Assembly: GCF_003073045.1 (NCBI RefSeq)
Contig: NC_037594.1
Coordinates: forward strand, 21,148,927-21,212,926
Length of the DNA: 64,000 bases
Reading direction: 5' to 3'
Source of the DNA: Pomacea canaliculata
Taxonomy: Eukaryota > Mollusca > Gastropoda > Architaenioglossa > Ampullariidae
A program made the translations under genes and the position numbers. The notes beneath the pieces are model-generated. The model was given only the letters and a program-made list of their open reading frames with translations, was not told where the DNA came from and searched no databases. Positions 46,416 to 61,400 of this stretch are shown one piece after another. Numbering within the stretch: the first letter of the stretch is position 1; every line of letters begins with the position of its first letter.

Positions 46416-49400
46416 ATGGCGGACAAGCGAGTGTGCAGCTGGGGTGTCTTGTCTTTTACCGTCTCTTTTCTTGTTGCTGTCAGCAAAGGATTTAATTTGG
46501 ATCCCAGATTTTCTGTTATAAAGAATGGACCCGAAAACAGCTACTTTGGATATTCTGTAACTGAGCACCAAATTGTCAATGAGGGCAAGATAATCGAGAA
46601 CTTGTGAGTAAACATGCCGCACCTGTATCTGTGTTTTTGACATGTGTTTTTGCTTTATTGGTTTTATCAAAAGCATTGTACATAAAAGTAAAAAGCAGAT
46701 CATGAAAGAAAATTTTAATTTTTGATCTTTTATTATTATTATCGTGTACATTTTTCACTGCGTGCACTGAAGCGTTTAGTATAGATGAATCATGGTTTTC
46801 TTTTATCACTTGAATATCACATAAGTTCACCGATGAAGAGAACTAATGTGCTAATCCATGTTTCTGTATGGCCTCTACTAAGTGCAGTCACATATCGGTC
46901 ATTAGGCAGTCAACCATGTCTTCGCCCTTTCAGCTGTGAGTGGGAGGGTTGGCTTGTCATGTTTGCGCACTGTCCTGCTCATAGATAAGGCCACATTCAC
47001 CGAAAAATAATTTGTAAAAAAATCGCTATCTTGTCTACACCCTCCTCCTTCTTTCCCCTTAATTCCCACATCCCACAGATATGTTTGCATTATAATTCTG
47101 TCAGGGCCGGTCTTTTGTGTACTTTCCGATGTACAGTGCATAGTCCCTATAGGCTCCACAGCATTCAGCGTCCACTAATGCCAAAATGGGATTGTTCCAC
47201 ATTCAAACAACCAGGCATAAATAAGCGAAAGAGGTGCGGTTATAATTGTTAGTGTATACATGTATTAGGAGTATTGGTGAGATTCAGTTACACTAAATTC
47301 AAACATTTTGAAGGGTATGAGGGTTCATTTGGTTACAAATTCTTAGCTGTTGTTGACCTGCTAACCTGAAAGATTACAAGTTTATTAATCCACAAGGGCA
47401 GTTCCAGATAGTGCTCATATGGTAACAATATGCAGATAAGTACATACATATACATGTTGAAATAATTCGCTCTCACAAGCATGATATGAATGTAGCAACA
47501 GTAAGATACAGTTAGTGACCTTAAGTAACCTCAGGCTAATACAAAATCATGGCCAGTAAAATTGATTTAAAAAATGGCATATGGAAGAATGATTAGCACC
47601 GATACTTTTTTGTGATTTTTCATGGTAAATGGGTAGACCCCATTCATACCTCACTAACAAAATCTTTATTTGAGAAAAATATAATTTAACATTACTCCAA
47701 TATAAATGATACAAAATAATATCATAGCATTTTAAAATGCTAAAATAATATTCTGAATTCAGCCTTTTGCCAGTTGAGTAAATAAGTTCATTATCATGTA
47801 TTTGTAATTATGACATTGTTGATAGAATACTAGTTAAATAGGTCCTTTCATTAGTATCTTGTTGATGCTTGTGAAAAATGTCAGTTGTAAAATTCTGAGT
47901 GGCTCAAGACAGAGAAAATGTTTAATGTTGAAGTGGGGTAATTAATAAAATATTAATTTATTTTGATGATATTTGTAAGTGTTATTTCCATTATTCCATG
48001 GGATAATAAATTATCAGTTTATGATTTATGGAATTAAAGCAAATAATGCATGCTGTCAAATAACAAAATAATTTATCAAAGTATACATTTAGCAGTGCCT
48101 CATGAATCTTTGTGTATTTTTCTCTCATTGGAAGTTTATTTACCTTGGGTTAGAATGAAACTTAAAAAACCCATGGCACAGTGCTTACTCATCTGGAGGG
48201 TGTGTGTACTTACCTTTGCCAAAACAATGTGTTCTCATCTCTTTGACTCATTGCACTCAAAAAGGGAGAATAATACAACTGCGCTTAGCGGCACTTAACT
48301 GTGGAGATGTGGCGTAGTATCAAACTCTGGGATATGTTTATTGGTGCTTTAGGTGATATTGCTGAGCTTATTGTGAAAGTCGAGTTCAATCGTTAAAAAA
48401 AAGGTGTCCGCCCCGCGCAGCCTGTCTGGCGCATCCTAATGCCATTGTCTGCAGAATACTCTCTTTGTGGCCAGAGAAAAACTTTCACTCAATACGGGTG
48501 TGTCAACGCACTTGAGTTATAGCTATGAAGACATTTGCATTCGCCGGTGCCAACTGTAGGGGAGGAGTTCATACGCTCCCTGAGGGTGGGTGGGGAATGA
48601 ATTAGGTACGTGGGTGGCTGGGAATGTGTCATCCTTTCTTCTTTTCGACAGCGCTTGAACTTTCCATTGTTCTTATCCAGAAAACTGCTTCTTTCGTATT
48701 CCTAGTTTTCCTGTCCAGTGGAGATTTCTCTGCCATGGCTTTTAAGCGTTCTTTCATGGTTCTTAATCGTTCTACGACTAGAGTCGGTTTGTGGGCAGAA
48801 CATAGAAGTTTTGATGGGAATAAGGCAGTATTTACTGACAGTGACAAAAGACTAAATGTTGAGGAGGGGGTAATTCAAGCCAAATCGGCGTAAACGCAGT
48901 ATTCGCCATTGGAAAGAGCCGTTCATCCATCATCAAATGAAAGAGTTCCGCAATAAATTACTTTCTGTCGCTCATAAAAGGATTTTGTTTCGGATAGAAA
49001 TCGTCATAGGGAGGACGGAAATTAGCAGGGAAGCGCGTTGGTGATGCTCAAGACAGTGTTGCGATGGGCGTGTAGTGACGGGAAACTTCAAGTTCAACTT
49101 ATTAGGGTAGCTGTGGCTGCTTCTAAAGATAGCATTCAGACGCCAAGTTCGCATGTGTCATTTAATTTCTTGATCCGCTCGGAATGTGTAGAATGTGTCA
49201 TCCTTTTGCTGACCCTTGTTTCTTTATGCATGGTTAACTGCTGGTCTGTCGTGCACGGCGCATTGTGCTTACTGCCACACGCGGAAATTCAGTTTTACAC
49301 ATTCTGTTATGATTAATCGCCTACTATTTCAGTGCACACACACACACAAAATAAGTCGCTTGGAATGGAGAATGCTCGGAACATCACAGTTCTTCTGAAT

Positions 49401-52400
49401 TTTGTTGAATTCATTTGCGTCAGTAAATGTGATGTAATCGGCTTATCGGCATAAACATTAAACGTTATAGTGCATTAAGCCTGAACTGTGCGCCGCTAAA
49501 CTCCCCCTACTACCCCCCAAAGTTCTCGACTGTATCCTGCTCGATCTGTGCTTCCACCCCATCCTCTCTATGTTATTGTTCAGCTGACCTTTGTCCTGAA
49601 GTGCCACCCTGTCTACTAGCTCTGTCAGTGTCATGCTTGACCTACTATACCCTAAACCCGTATATATTTCCCACTTCACGCGCAGCTTAGAAGACTACTT
49701 GCCGTGATATAGCCTGGCTCGGCGTAAAACACCATCCCCTCCAGCCTAGAAGATACATGCCGGCTGAGATGGGCAGGTGAAAGGATGAGAGATCGGTAGT
49801 AGTCACAATGACCTGAACCGAAAATACGATCCTCGACAGGAAGCAAGCCAAGGACCAGACGACAGATAAACCTGGTGTACCATCTGGACATGACCACATG
49901 TTATAGGCGTTAAGTTGTATCCTGTAGTAAAACTTGATCAGTTCACCTTTATATAAACAAAATTCTGATATCTGCAGCAACGGCCAGCAAATTACTCGTT
50001 GATAGTCCCTGGGTCATAAAGAGAAGGCATAATTTTCATACCCTAAAACAAACACATGGGCTAAGATATTGCTCCCATGTGAAATTATCCATCATTGAAA
50101 ATTTTTCTTAAGATGTTTTCTTGTGCCATCTCCCTAGTCCCCCTTGCACTCGAACTCCCTAGGAAATGCCATCTGATGACAAGCATATGATTAACATCTG
50201 TGATGTATTTTTTTCAGTTTCTTGTGGTGCAGTCCCCACTCTCTCTTCCCTTTTACAGTCTTTTGTTCTTGCTTACATAAAACATAATATGTAGAACTAT
50301 AAGAAATGCACTTATAAAATGAATGCTCTTTGTGGAAAAGAAAAAGCAGAAATGCGCTTTTACCCCAAATATTCTGATTTACGAGAAGAATACATTCGCA
50401 AGAAATATTGCAGGTGTAATTTCAGGACTTACATTCACTCTTTCAATGTCAGACAGCCATACCCAGATAACCCCCTGCCTAGTGACGTATATCTATAGAA
50501 CATTAGATTTTAGAGAAAAAAAATTTGTTTAAAAGAAACTTCAGAATACTTAACTTCTTAAGTGCATGCACAAGATACTTCACACTGCCTAAGTGAATGT
50601 TCATGTATGAACAAATGTATACAAGGAGTATGAAAATGTGATATTCGGGTTACATGGTTTTCAGTGCATTTGTGCAAATGAGTCAGCGCAGGCAGTGACT
50701 CCGCCTTTGTTTGAGATATTGCACTTTATAAATTCCCACTTATTGTTCTTATTTTTAAGTGGAAGCTGATTTTATAACCATCCTAGTTTCTGTATGTGAA
50801 TGAATAGATATTACTATGTACACTCTTTGGTTATTTTTGTTAGCCTGGCTGTGCAACATATGACTGTTTGCATGTATCTTGCATGTCCTGTCATATAAGA
50901 GCAAGCCCATTGCTAGGCATATCTTTGTGCTGTTTCCATTGTTTGCATTCCTTCAGTCATGGATGCAAGCCTATGCTAAAAAGTTGAAGCTGAAGTCTAT
51001 CTTCTCTTGTCTCATTGTCTCCGTAAAGCACAAGGATAAATGAAAAATAAACTTTGAACAGAATGCATTTAGTTGCATGAATTCTATCCCTGGTACTAGA
51101 TTTTTTTGTTGGCATCAGATGCATTATCTGATTTGTCAATCCTTTTTAATAAAAGTGCCTTTTATTTTGTAGGCATTAACCCAAATCTAATTTTATTTGT
51201 GTGTATGCATGTGTGTGTATGCAAACGTTAAGTCAGTCCTATGTGAATCTGAAACATGGCGTGCAACAAACACCATCACCAACAAGATTTAGGCATTCGT
51301 CAACAGATGTTTGCACCACATCCTCAACATCAGAGGCCCGAGAAGATCTCCCATACAGACCTGTGGGAGAGAACCAACCAATATTCTGCCAGCTAAGATA
51401 TCAAGAAGTGGAAGTGGGGCTGGATCGGTCACACCATGCAAAAGCTGGCTGACAATTTAACAGACAAGCTGTGGGCTGGAACCTACAGGGGCATCGCAGG
51501 GTTGGGAGACCCAGACAGACATGGAGGAGATCAGTTTAAAGCCAGTCGGAGGCAGCTGGCATGACATGGTTCCATAACCAAATCCGATGGTGTGGTGTAG
51601 TTGCAGCCCTATACTCCACTGGGGATGCAAAGGAATAAGGAGAAGATATGTGTGTGTTTTCTGGATATCAATTCATCTGTTATGTACACTTTTGCTTACT
51701 ATTTGTGTGCAGAATTTTGGTAGGAGCTCCAAAACAGCAGATACGAATAGGATCTACTTTGTCAGGTGGTGCTATCTTCAAATGTAATGCAGTATCCACA
51801 AATGAGAGTGACTGTCATCAGTTGAACACTGAGCCATTTAGTAAGTTCATTGGTTGATGCTGGAAATGTAGCAGTATATAGTGGTAAAAGGATAACGGAT
51901 TAAGTCAGTGGTTCTCAAAGTGTGGTCCACGGGCATAAGTCAGGTGGTCCGCGGCTGACAGTCGTCATATGTTAGCAAAGTGATGTTTAAAGTGATGCAT
52001 TCCTCGCATTAACATTTTAATTACAAAGAACGAGGTATGCATAGTTTTATGTCAACTTATTACTATACTACTGTCACAGAAGTACATTTAGTTTTGAATT
52101 GTAATGAAACAAATGCGGCAATTTAAATTTGAAATTCATAGTACAGTACATAGTGATTTTTAGGCCTTGGTGGTCCGCCACTTACTTAAGTAAAATGGAC
52201 CGCGGTCCGAAATACTTTGAGAACCACTGGATTAAGTTAATTAGAACATGAATAATTCCTTAAATCACAAGAAAGAAGCCTTAAAAATCATCATTCTTGA
52301 AAGTTAAGTCGTTATCTAGATAGTTGAAATGTGTATATAGCTATTTAATATATTTTCTATAAATGTATTTATGTTGTAAGATGGGGTCATGGAGTTGACT

Positions 52401-55400
52401 GTTTTCTGTGCATGTCACTTTTGAAGAGTTGCATCTGGATGAAAAGAAGGGGGTTCTTTTCACATCTGGCAAACTAGCAGGGTTTCCTATCCATAAAATA
52501 AAAAATAAAATAAAATCCTATCCATAAAATAAAGGGAGTTTTTAGACCATCAGTTATGAGTTATAGTTGTTGGGGTTTTAGCCCCATCTCCACCTTTGCC
52601 TTGATAAAAATATTGTAGGTATTATCGATTAGTAGTAGAAAAAATACTCCACAATGTATGTTTGTTGATATGATCATAACCTTTATTCCTGGTAATATTT
52701 GTATGCATATAAAAGTATGTCATAGATGATTGATAGCATGTAATGGTGAAACATCACATCTCTTCTTGGTTATCATAAAATGTCCTAAAATTTTGAACAG
52801 TGAAACCTCTAACCAAAACATTTGTGTTTTTAGATCCTGGTGCCATATTTTCTTTGTGTGATTAGTAGTTTTGTCATGTGATTCATTCATGTTTATATGT
52901 GATAGAAACTCTCAATTAGTATTTTATTGAATTAAATGAATTGAATGCAGTCATAATTTCATGTCATTAGCATAGTTTTCATAAATAAGTGAAACATAAT
53001 GCCATGTTATAAATTTTACATTTGCATTTGACTTAAGCTGTGCAATGCTTAAAGATAATTTTACTATTAAATGTTTTGTGGGAACCATTTTTTTTTTCTC
53101 TTGGCTAGTTATTATTTCCCTAAATCTGTGCTCTTTATCTCTATTATTGTTTCTGGGAATCTTTGAAGATGTATACCTACAAACATCAGGGCATTGGGAG
53201 AGCTGTAGCTATTAATCAATGTTATCTTTTGACAAATGTGATGTCACAGTTTGGCCTCTTTCTGTGCATGGGGATTTCTGTAGGCAAGTGGTTCAAGAAT
53301 AGATGGATGGTATTGACCCAGCATTTGAAATAAAGATTGTTGGATTGTTCTTTATCCAATCACTATGATTACAGATCTCCCTGTTGCGTCATCAGATGAC
53401 GTTACAGATCGGTGGCTTGGTGTAGTCTTGCATAGCTTTGGCAAAGGAGAAAAAATTGTGGTAAGTAAAAGGTCCTTCAAAACAAGTATATGAATGAAAC
53501 TGTAAAAATCAATTAATTTGGTGAAAGTATTTGATTTACAAGTAAGATCATGTATTTTTGTATGATGTGAAAGTTCATGAATTTGCTTGGAATAAATGCA
53601 TAGTACAGTTTTGAAGCATAGTTTTACAAATTTTATGCTGGGAAATGAAACTTTTTAGGAGTCATTCTGTGACTTAATTAACCAAAGATCGGTTTTTACC
53701 CAGACATGTGCCCATCGCCATATCAAAGAAAATGCAGCTCTGGGTTTGTGTTACACACTGGAGCAGACATTGGATTATCACACAGTATGGATTCCATGCC
53801 TGGGCAAGTCTCATGTCAATTTTCTGGAAGATTTTGGCCTTTGCCAAGCTGGTATAAGTGCAGCCTTTGGACAGGTATGAATGTTCCATAGAAATCTATT
53901 TAATGTTTTAAGTTTTATTTTTACACTGGTAATTGTGCAATAAATACACACTGTGTACAACAGAAAGGTAATTTTATCTTCAAAATGTTTGGAGACTGGT
54001 ATGAAAAATTGAGCAAATAAATGTGAAAACAAGAAAAGACAATTGTAGAATGAAGCAAATAATACAAACTGTATGAAAACACACACACATGCACATTTAT
54101 GCACAGTAAGAAGAACTTACAAACTACAATAGTAGGTCAGTGCCTATAAAATTAAAGGTGCTTTCTTAGAAAATATTTGCAATTCAGCTAATGCACACTG
54201 ATGCCAGCCGATGTTTATTTATTTCTAGAGTTGTTAGATTTATCAGCACACTAAGCAAATCATTGGAAAAGCGCTATATAAATCATTATTATTATTATTA
54301 TATTTGAAAAAATATCATGTATTTATTATTAAGAAAATTATAAAACTCTCATTGAAAGTTATGCTGCCCGTCATAGTGATCGATGATTATGTGAGGAATG
54401 TTTTGTGTTATTTTGACTGTTGTAAAGAAGTGGGATATTTATTTACACAACATTGGCCTTCGCTTTGCAGGAGGATAGCTTGGTCATTGGTGCTCCAGGA
54501 TCAAACATCTGGCGAGGTAGGTTCTGTCAGGAAAGAATATTGTATTTTTAGCTTTTGTTATCTTTACAGGATGGTTTCTTATATGCTTAGTAACTGAAAT
54601 GCTTGAAGATGATAGATATAGATTTCACTCACTAAGATGAATTTTCTGTTGAAAAACAAGACTTCATAAATTATTAATCATTCAAAAGAGTTGTTTTATG
54701 CATTAAAAGGTTGTATGCTACAGTTTGTTACTGTTGTAATACTAGGACTGTAATCTGTTTTGCTGATTTTCAGGTGTGATGTTTATGGTAAACACAAGCG
54801 ATTCCATGGACAGAATTTTAACGACTTTTAATACACCTGTTCCTGTCAGTCAAAATGAGGTAGGAGCTTCTAAGGCACTGCCTCCTCCAACTGACAAGTA
54901 TTCTTACCTTGGTGAGTAAATGTTACGAAGGCACTACCTCCCCCAACTGACAAGTATTGATGAGTAAATACATTGCTGAGACACAACTTCCTACAACTGA
55001 ATTTTTTTTTGCGAGTAAATGTGTTACAATGGTCTTTAATGTGTATGCACATGTGTGCATACATATCATGTGAAACTTATCAGAAGTCTGTTTATTCATT
55101 GCTTATCATATATGGTATGCCACCATTGATGTGCATATGCAAACATGTAATTAATTTTTTTGCCTTCATATTTGGTCACCTACCCATCCACATGCTCATT
55201 TCTTTTGTTGGCCCACCTGCTCAGTCGTGCTTTTTATTTTCAGGATATTCAGCCGCAATTGGGAAGTTTGATGCAACACGTCAGCTCTATTATGTGTCTG
55301 GTGCTCCACGCTCTAATGAAAGAGGGGAGGTGATATTTTTTCGAAGGATTGATCACCAAGAAGTTCTGCATTATACAACAGAGCAGAAGCTGGAAGGTGA

Positions 55401-58400
55401 ACGAGACTTTGCAGGATTTGGATCAAGTCTGCTTGCTTTGGATCTTAATAATGATGGGTAGGTCTGTGCAAATATTCCATGACTATGATTTCAAGAATGA
55501 ATGATATTTTTGCTATATCAGGTCAGATGCAGAAATGATGAAAAGTTTGGTTAGTTTTGTGTAATGTCTGTATGTCTGTCTGGATGATCTGCACCTTAAA
55601 TGCAAACTATATGCTTGTTGCCGAATTTTGGTCCACATAATGCTATCATAAATTCAAACTGCCAAAGTAATCAAACCTGTGTGCTCATAAATAAAACTTT
55701 CACCTTGCATGGGCTGTCATGATGACTTCTCCTAATTGTTTTGTTTCTTAATTCAATGCAGGTATGATGACTTGATTGTTGGGGCTCCATATTACTACGA
55801 GAATGGCTATGGTGGTGCAGTCTATGTTTACCTTGGTGGTAAAACAATGGTAAGATAATATTCTTGGGTTATTCCCCCCCCCCTTTTTTTTTTTTATAGT
55901 TTGGTGTTTATGATCTGTATCGCATAATGCAGTCGGGTGTCACAGGACTTGCTCTCTTGCAGGCACACTCGCAATCACACAGACAGACTCCCACGTGCCC
56001 GCCGCGAGCAACAAAGCCAATGACTCCTTAGTGGACACAAAACACGCACACGAAGGGACAATAGTGTAGGGACAAGTTTATTGGTGGTCCCAAAGTATGA
56101 CTCGCCAACTGAAAAGAAAAAGGAAAAGAAAACAATCATTACATCAAAACACAAAGTAAACAGAGGAGAGCTCCTCCACCGATGAGAAAGCATTTACATT
56201 ACATACACAAACATTTAGATCGGCCCCCCCCCCCCCCCCCCAGACAAACTAATAGGGTCCGCGTTGTCCGGCGTCACACTGAGTGTTCACTACAACAACA
56301 AAGCTTATCCGCCTCCCAGGCCACCGCCTGAAGCAATGCAATGCTGACGTCACCAGGTCCAGTGACTGCGTTATGCTCTTCCTTTTTGCCCTGTGGCCTG
56401 GCGATCACACAGTCCGTCCTCTCGACGACTTGAATTTCGGCGACTGGTCGGTAGTCCACCGACTATTCCTCACAGGTTTGGCCACCCTCTGGTGGTCAAC
56501 AGCACTCAGCACATAATAAACTCATATAAACTCAGCACATAAGTCTTCCCCTGCCCCACTTACACCAATACAGAGATCTCGCAACCACAGTTGCTTACGC
56601 ACCCTGCATATCTGCGCACAGGTCAGCTATTTATTGGCCCGCAAAAAGGCGACAGGAAAAGTTCTAAGTACTCACCCAATTCGGCTCATCATGCGTTGAT
56701 TCTGCCCCATTCAGAAAAAGCTGGAGAAATGTGACTGTTTGCTAGAACCAGTCCCACGCACTAAATCAGGGAATGCACCACAGCCAGTCCCAAACACAAG
56801 TGTCTCCCTGTATCAAAGCTCTTCTGTCTCTCTCAATCCGACCCCGGCCTTCAATATATAGGATTAGGATGCAGGCCACACCAACCTCCTGGGCACCCTC
56901 TCATGACCCCCGACACCTTGACCACCCAAGGAGCAAGCGACACTCGACAATCTGAGGTCTAGCTAAAATCTAATTAAAAAGAAAGCATATGATCAGTCTT
57001 GAAACCTTTTGGCAGTTACACTTCGCAGTCTTCCCTGGATGGTACTCTTCACTGTTTTGATGAAATGAAATGAAGGTTGCAGCACAACAGATTTCAAAAT
57101 GACTTTCATATTTTTGCTTTGTTTATTCACAGATAAGCAAATCAACAATACCTACAGTCATTTTGAGCAGAAAGATGAGTGATGCTGAATGCATCAAACT
57201 TGGCTGTGAGCATGCTCGCTTTGGGATAAGTTTGGCCAAGCTGGGAGATGTAAATCATGATGGATATCAAGGTCTGAAAACATTTCTGCGCCTATAAATG
57301 ATATATAAAACATACTTAGCTTTTGGAGATTTTCCCTAAACATAGATCATATGACAAATAGTGTAATAGATGCTGGTAGATCAATTTTCACAAAGAAAAA
57401 ATACAGTGTGCCTCATATGAACTTTGTGTAATGAAGTGTTGTAAAGTATTATAACCTCAGATTTATATTGCAGTTTTTTTTTTAGTTTAAAATAAGTAAT
57501 GCTTTTTCAGCAACTCAGAAGCAATGCTGATAAAATGAAGGTGTAATAATTTGTGTATGCATGGATACTGTACAGTGGCATATAGGGAATAAAAAAGCAG
57601 ATGTAGATCTCATGTATGTATGAAGAATCTTAAATGCACTTTTGGAATGCAGAATAGTTAATTAAGACATATCTCAGTTAGTATTCTATTTACTATTCAG
57701 GGCATCTTTTTTCAAATGTTAGGAAATTTTCATAAATTTGAAATTGATAATTGTAAAGGTCCCATAACCTAGCCTGGTTTTTAAGACTGTCAGATGCCAG
57801 CACTCTCTCTCTATGTTATTTGTTCCCTTCCTAAGAAGTTATGTAGCTACTAGTTGGGCATGAGATCAGTCACACAATCCTCATTGAACTACAGAATGTG
57901 GGCCTAACTTAGAATCCAGGCTTTGGTACCTACCTCCTGAATTCAGAATGAAATCTCAAAGTGTAAAGGCAAATTTTTTAAAACACCCAATATTTTTGGC
58001 ATTTTAAAGAGGAATTGTATTACATATCTGTGTTTTCTGTATTCTTTAGATTTTGCTGTGGGTGCACCATATGAAGGCAATGGAACAGTTTATATCTATC
58101 ATGGGTCTAAGTCTGGTGTGGTGAAAAGTTATGCACAAGTATGTTGTTTCATGTTCTTTCTATTTTCTTGAGAACAACTTTCTCTTTTAACATTACTTTT
58201 ACATCAGAATAAATAAACCGTGAGTGCATTTTCATTTTTCATTCATAGATTATTTTGAAATATGTTATTCTTAATGCATGTTCCTATGGTTTGTTTTTGT
58301 ATCAACAGCGGATTGCTGCTAGTGATATGCCTGGCAGTAATCAGTTTCAGTCATTTGGCAGCTCCTTGTCTGGGGGTTTAGATCTGGACTCCAATGGCTA

Positions 58401-61400
58401 TCCAGATCTTTTAGTGGGATCATATGAGAGTTCCCGCGTGGTACTTCTCCGTGCCAGAGCTATCATCCACTTGCTGCCGGAAATTACGGTATCCCCAAAG
58501 ATGGTGAATCTGAGTGCAGTAGCACATTGTAGCTTTGATTCAACTGCAAGGCATTGTGTGCAACTGAGGATATGCTTAAAATTTAAAGCAGAACCTTCTG
58601 AAAGGTGAGTCTCTGGATAATGCAGTAAAAGACCTCACTTTGACAATCAAATATTTGGTAGTTTAAAGGGCACTGAATAGATTAGGTAAAGGAGACTAGA
58701 TATAGCATGTTGCATTTTAAGTTGTGAAAAATTCAACTTTTAGCACTGGATAAAGAGTGCATAAGTGTTTATCTCATTTTCAAAAATAACTTTGTCCTTT
58801 TGGATGCAGAACACAAAATGATTCTTAATGGAGGTGAAAAAAACCTTTGTTGAATTTGTTGAATTTTTCTTTTATTAGCTTTACAACAGGACCAGAGATA
58901 AAGTACAGAGTGGAAGCAGAGAGAAGCCGAAGTATTTCTCGCCTAGAATTTAAACAGTCAGCTGATGCCAGCAAAAAGTTTGTTGAAGATGTTGTGCAGC
59001 TACGTCCTCAGGCACTAGACCAAGTGGCTTGTGTTGTACAACTGGCTTATCTAAAGGTACTGCAGTAAGATTTGTTGAATGAACTGTTGATGCATGATAC
59101 TGAATTATTTTTAAAGTACTGCTATCTTTCTGAAAACGTTTAAATCAACTTTCTTAAATGTCCAGAAAATAGTACCATCATACTTGGTAGTTGTCACCTG
59201 TATTCACCATGAAAGTGCATAATTAGCAAGCTTTTTTTGTAATCCTTCACTGCACTTAAAAGAAAATTTTCATAAATGGTCTTTGAAAGGCTTTCTTATT
59301 GTCTTGTTTTGCAGGATGTGTTAACAGACAAACTCAATCCTATGGAACTTGCAGTAACCTTCTCTCAAAGTGAGCCACCATATGCACGCCCTCGCTCTGG
59401 AGACCCTCTTCCAAATATAAATACCTACCCTGTTTTGTCAACAACAGGTGCTATGGAAGCTGAGCCAAACACTGTTTCAACACTGGTATATACTTTTTCA
59501 TTTTTGTCAACATCCATTTTTTTATACTGTGAACAGCACCTACACATAAATATTGCAGAAAAAGTGGACATGTATATTTCTCTTTTTTATTTCATTGAAA
59601 ATAAATATTCATGACAAGATTTCTTCATGCCTAAATAATTACCTCCTTATCTGTCATTCCGTTAAGCTCTATAATAAAAATTGTTTTACATTTGTTGTCA
59701 GTTTTATGTTTGCTTCACATTGCATTTTTCAACATCTTATTAGGTTTTCCCCTCTCATTTGCAGGTGTGATTTTTCATTTATGTGTGCTATTGATATGGC
59801 TTTGTTGTCTGTTGCTATGTTTTATGAAGAGCACAGTGACACTTAAGTAATAAGGCCTAATTTAGGTTTTTAATCTACTGCTGTATGACTTTTTTCTCCA
59901 TGCTGTTACACTACCATTTTCAGTTAAGTAATCTCTGGCATATACAAAAATTCAGCTATGGACTTGAACTTTTCATCACATCACAGATATTGCTTGTTAA
60001 TGACAAATAAATACTTCTCTAAATAAGACTGATTATGTCACCCCCTTCTTAGCTTACTTCAATGGCTTTGTATTACCGACTATATCACACATTGGACTGG
60101 ATGTCTTTGTGATAAATGTCTCCAATTTGTGCTCCTGATTACCTTTCTTCTTGCCTCATCCTCTGGACTCCATTCCTTCCACGTCTTTCATACACTCCCT
60201 TAACTGTACTTTGCTGGCCAGCAAGTCTTTGCATACACTGGTCTGTCTGCTTGAAATTTTGTTCTACCAGGCTGCTTCTTTCAGTAGTTTCACGAAGCTA
60301 CTTAAAATTCATTTTGAACTGGTTTCATGGGATCAGTTCTTGGGTCTCTTAACTTGTGTTGGCTTTTGTGGTGTTCCAAATGGATTTCTGCACATAGGTG
60401 ACAAACAGATCATGCTACACAGTTTTGCAATAAACTCTACTGGCTACCACTTTGAGCTTGCACTGATTACAAGATTGCCACACTGTGCTACCGTCGTCTT
60501 TGTGACCTTGTGTTGCCCTCCTTTCTGTGTCCTGCTTCAACCCATATAAATTCTGCAGATCCTCCATCTTCTTTTCTGGACTCACCATTTGGAATTCTCT
60601 GCCCATTTCTCTTTCAGGCTGTATTTACGTTCAAGTCTGGCCTCAAAACCAGCTTTTTATAAAATATCTTTCATCATCAAGCAGACTCTTCTACTCACTC
60701 TTTGGTTCTTCATCAGTATCCATCTTTGTTCATGTTTTGATGGCATCTTCCATTTACTGAAGCTTGTGATTGTTTGCTGTGGTTGATTGGCAGTATATTC
60801 ATTGTCCTCTGTGCACAGCACATTGAGCTTGCATCCATACAGAAAAATGTCCTCAACAGGTTCATTTATTATAAAATGTTGCATATAGAAAGGTGTTTGA
60901 TTCTACTTGTAGACTACTTTAGCACCATTTTATCTTTTGTTCAGGTGGACTTTGTGAAAGAATGTGGAGATGACAACCTCTGTAAAAGCAACCTTCAGTT
61001 TGATGTCAAACTGGCGCAGCCTAAGGAAGGAGAAAAATACCTTATTCAGGTTGGGGACAGAGTCAGCACTTCACTAAACATCAGTATAACCAACCTTGGG
61101 GAAGCAGCATATTTGACACGTGTTTTCATCCAGAAACCTCCTCTTATGGATTACCAGGGTGTGGGGGGTGATGGACAGGTAAGCAGTTGAAGGGAAAATG
61201 GATGTGGAAAGTATGTCAAACCTGTTAGTGGTGGTGGTGCAACAGTAGTGAAGCAGGTTTCCCAAATGTAGTAATTATCTGACCAGTTACTGGTCAAATG
61301 CCATGGATCTCAGTGTAAAAAGCAGTTTACTGGTTGATGTATGTGTATAGTCTATACTTGTATCTTAAATGTCCTCAGAAAACTTTGAGAAATATTGACA

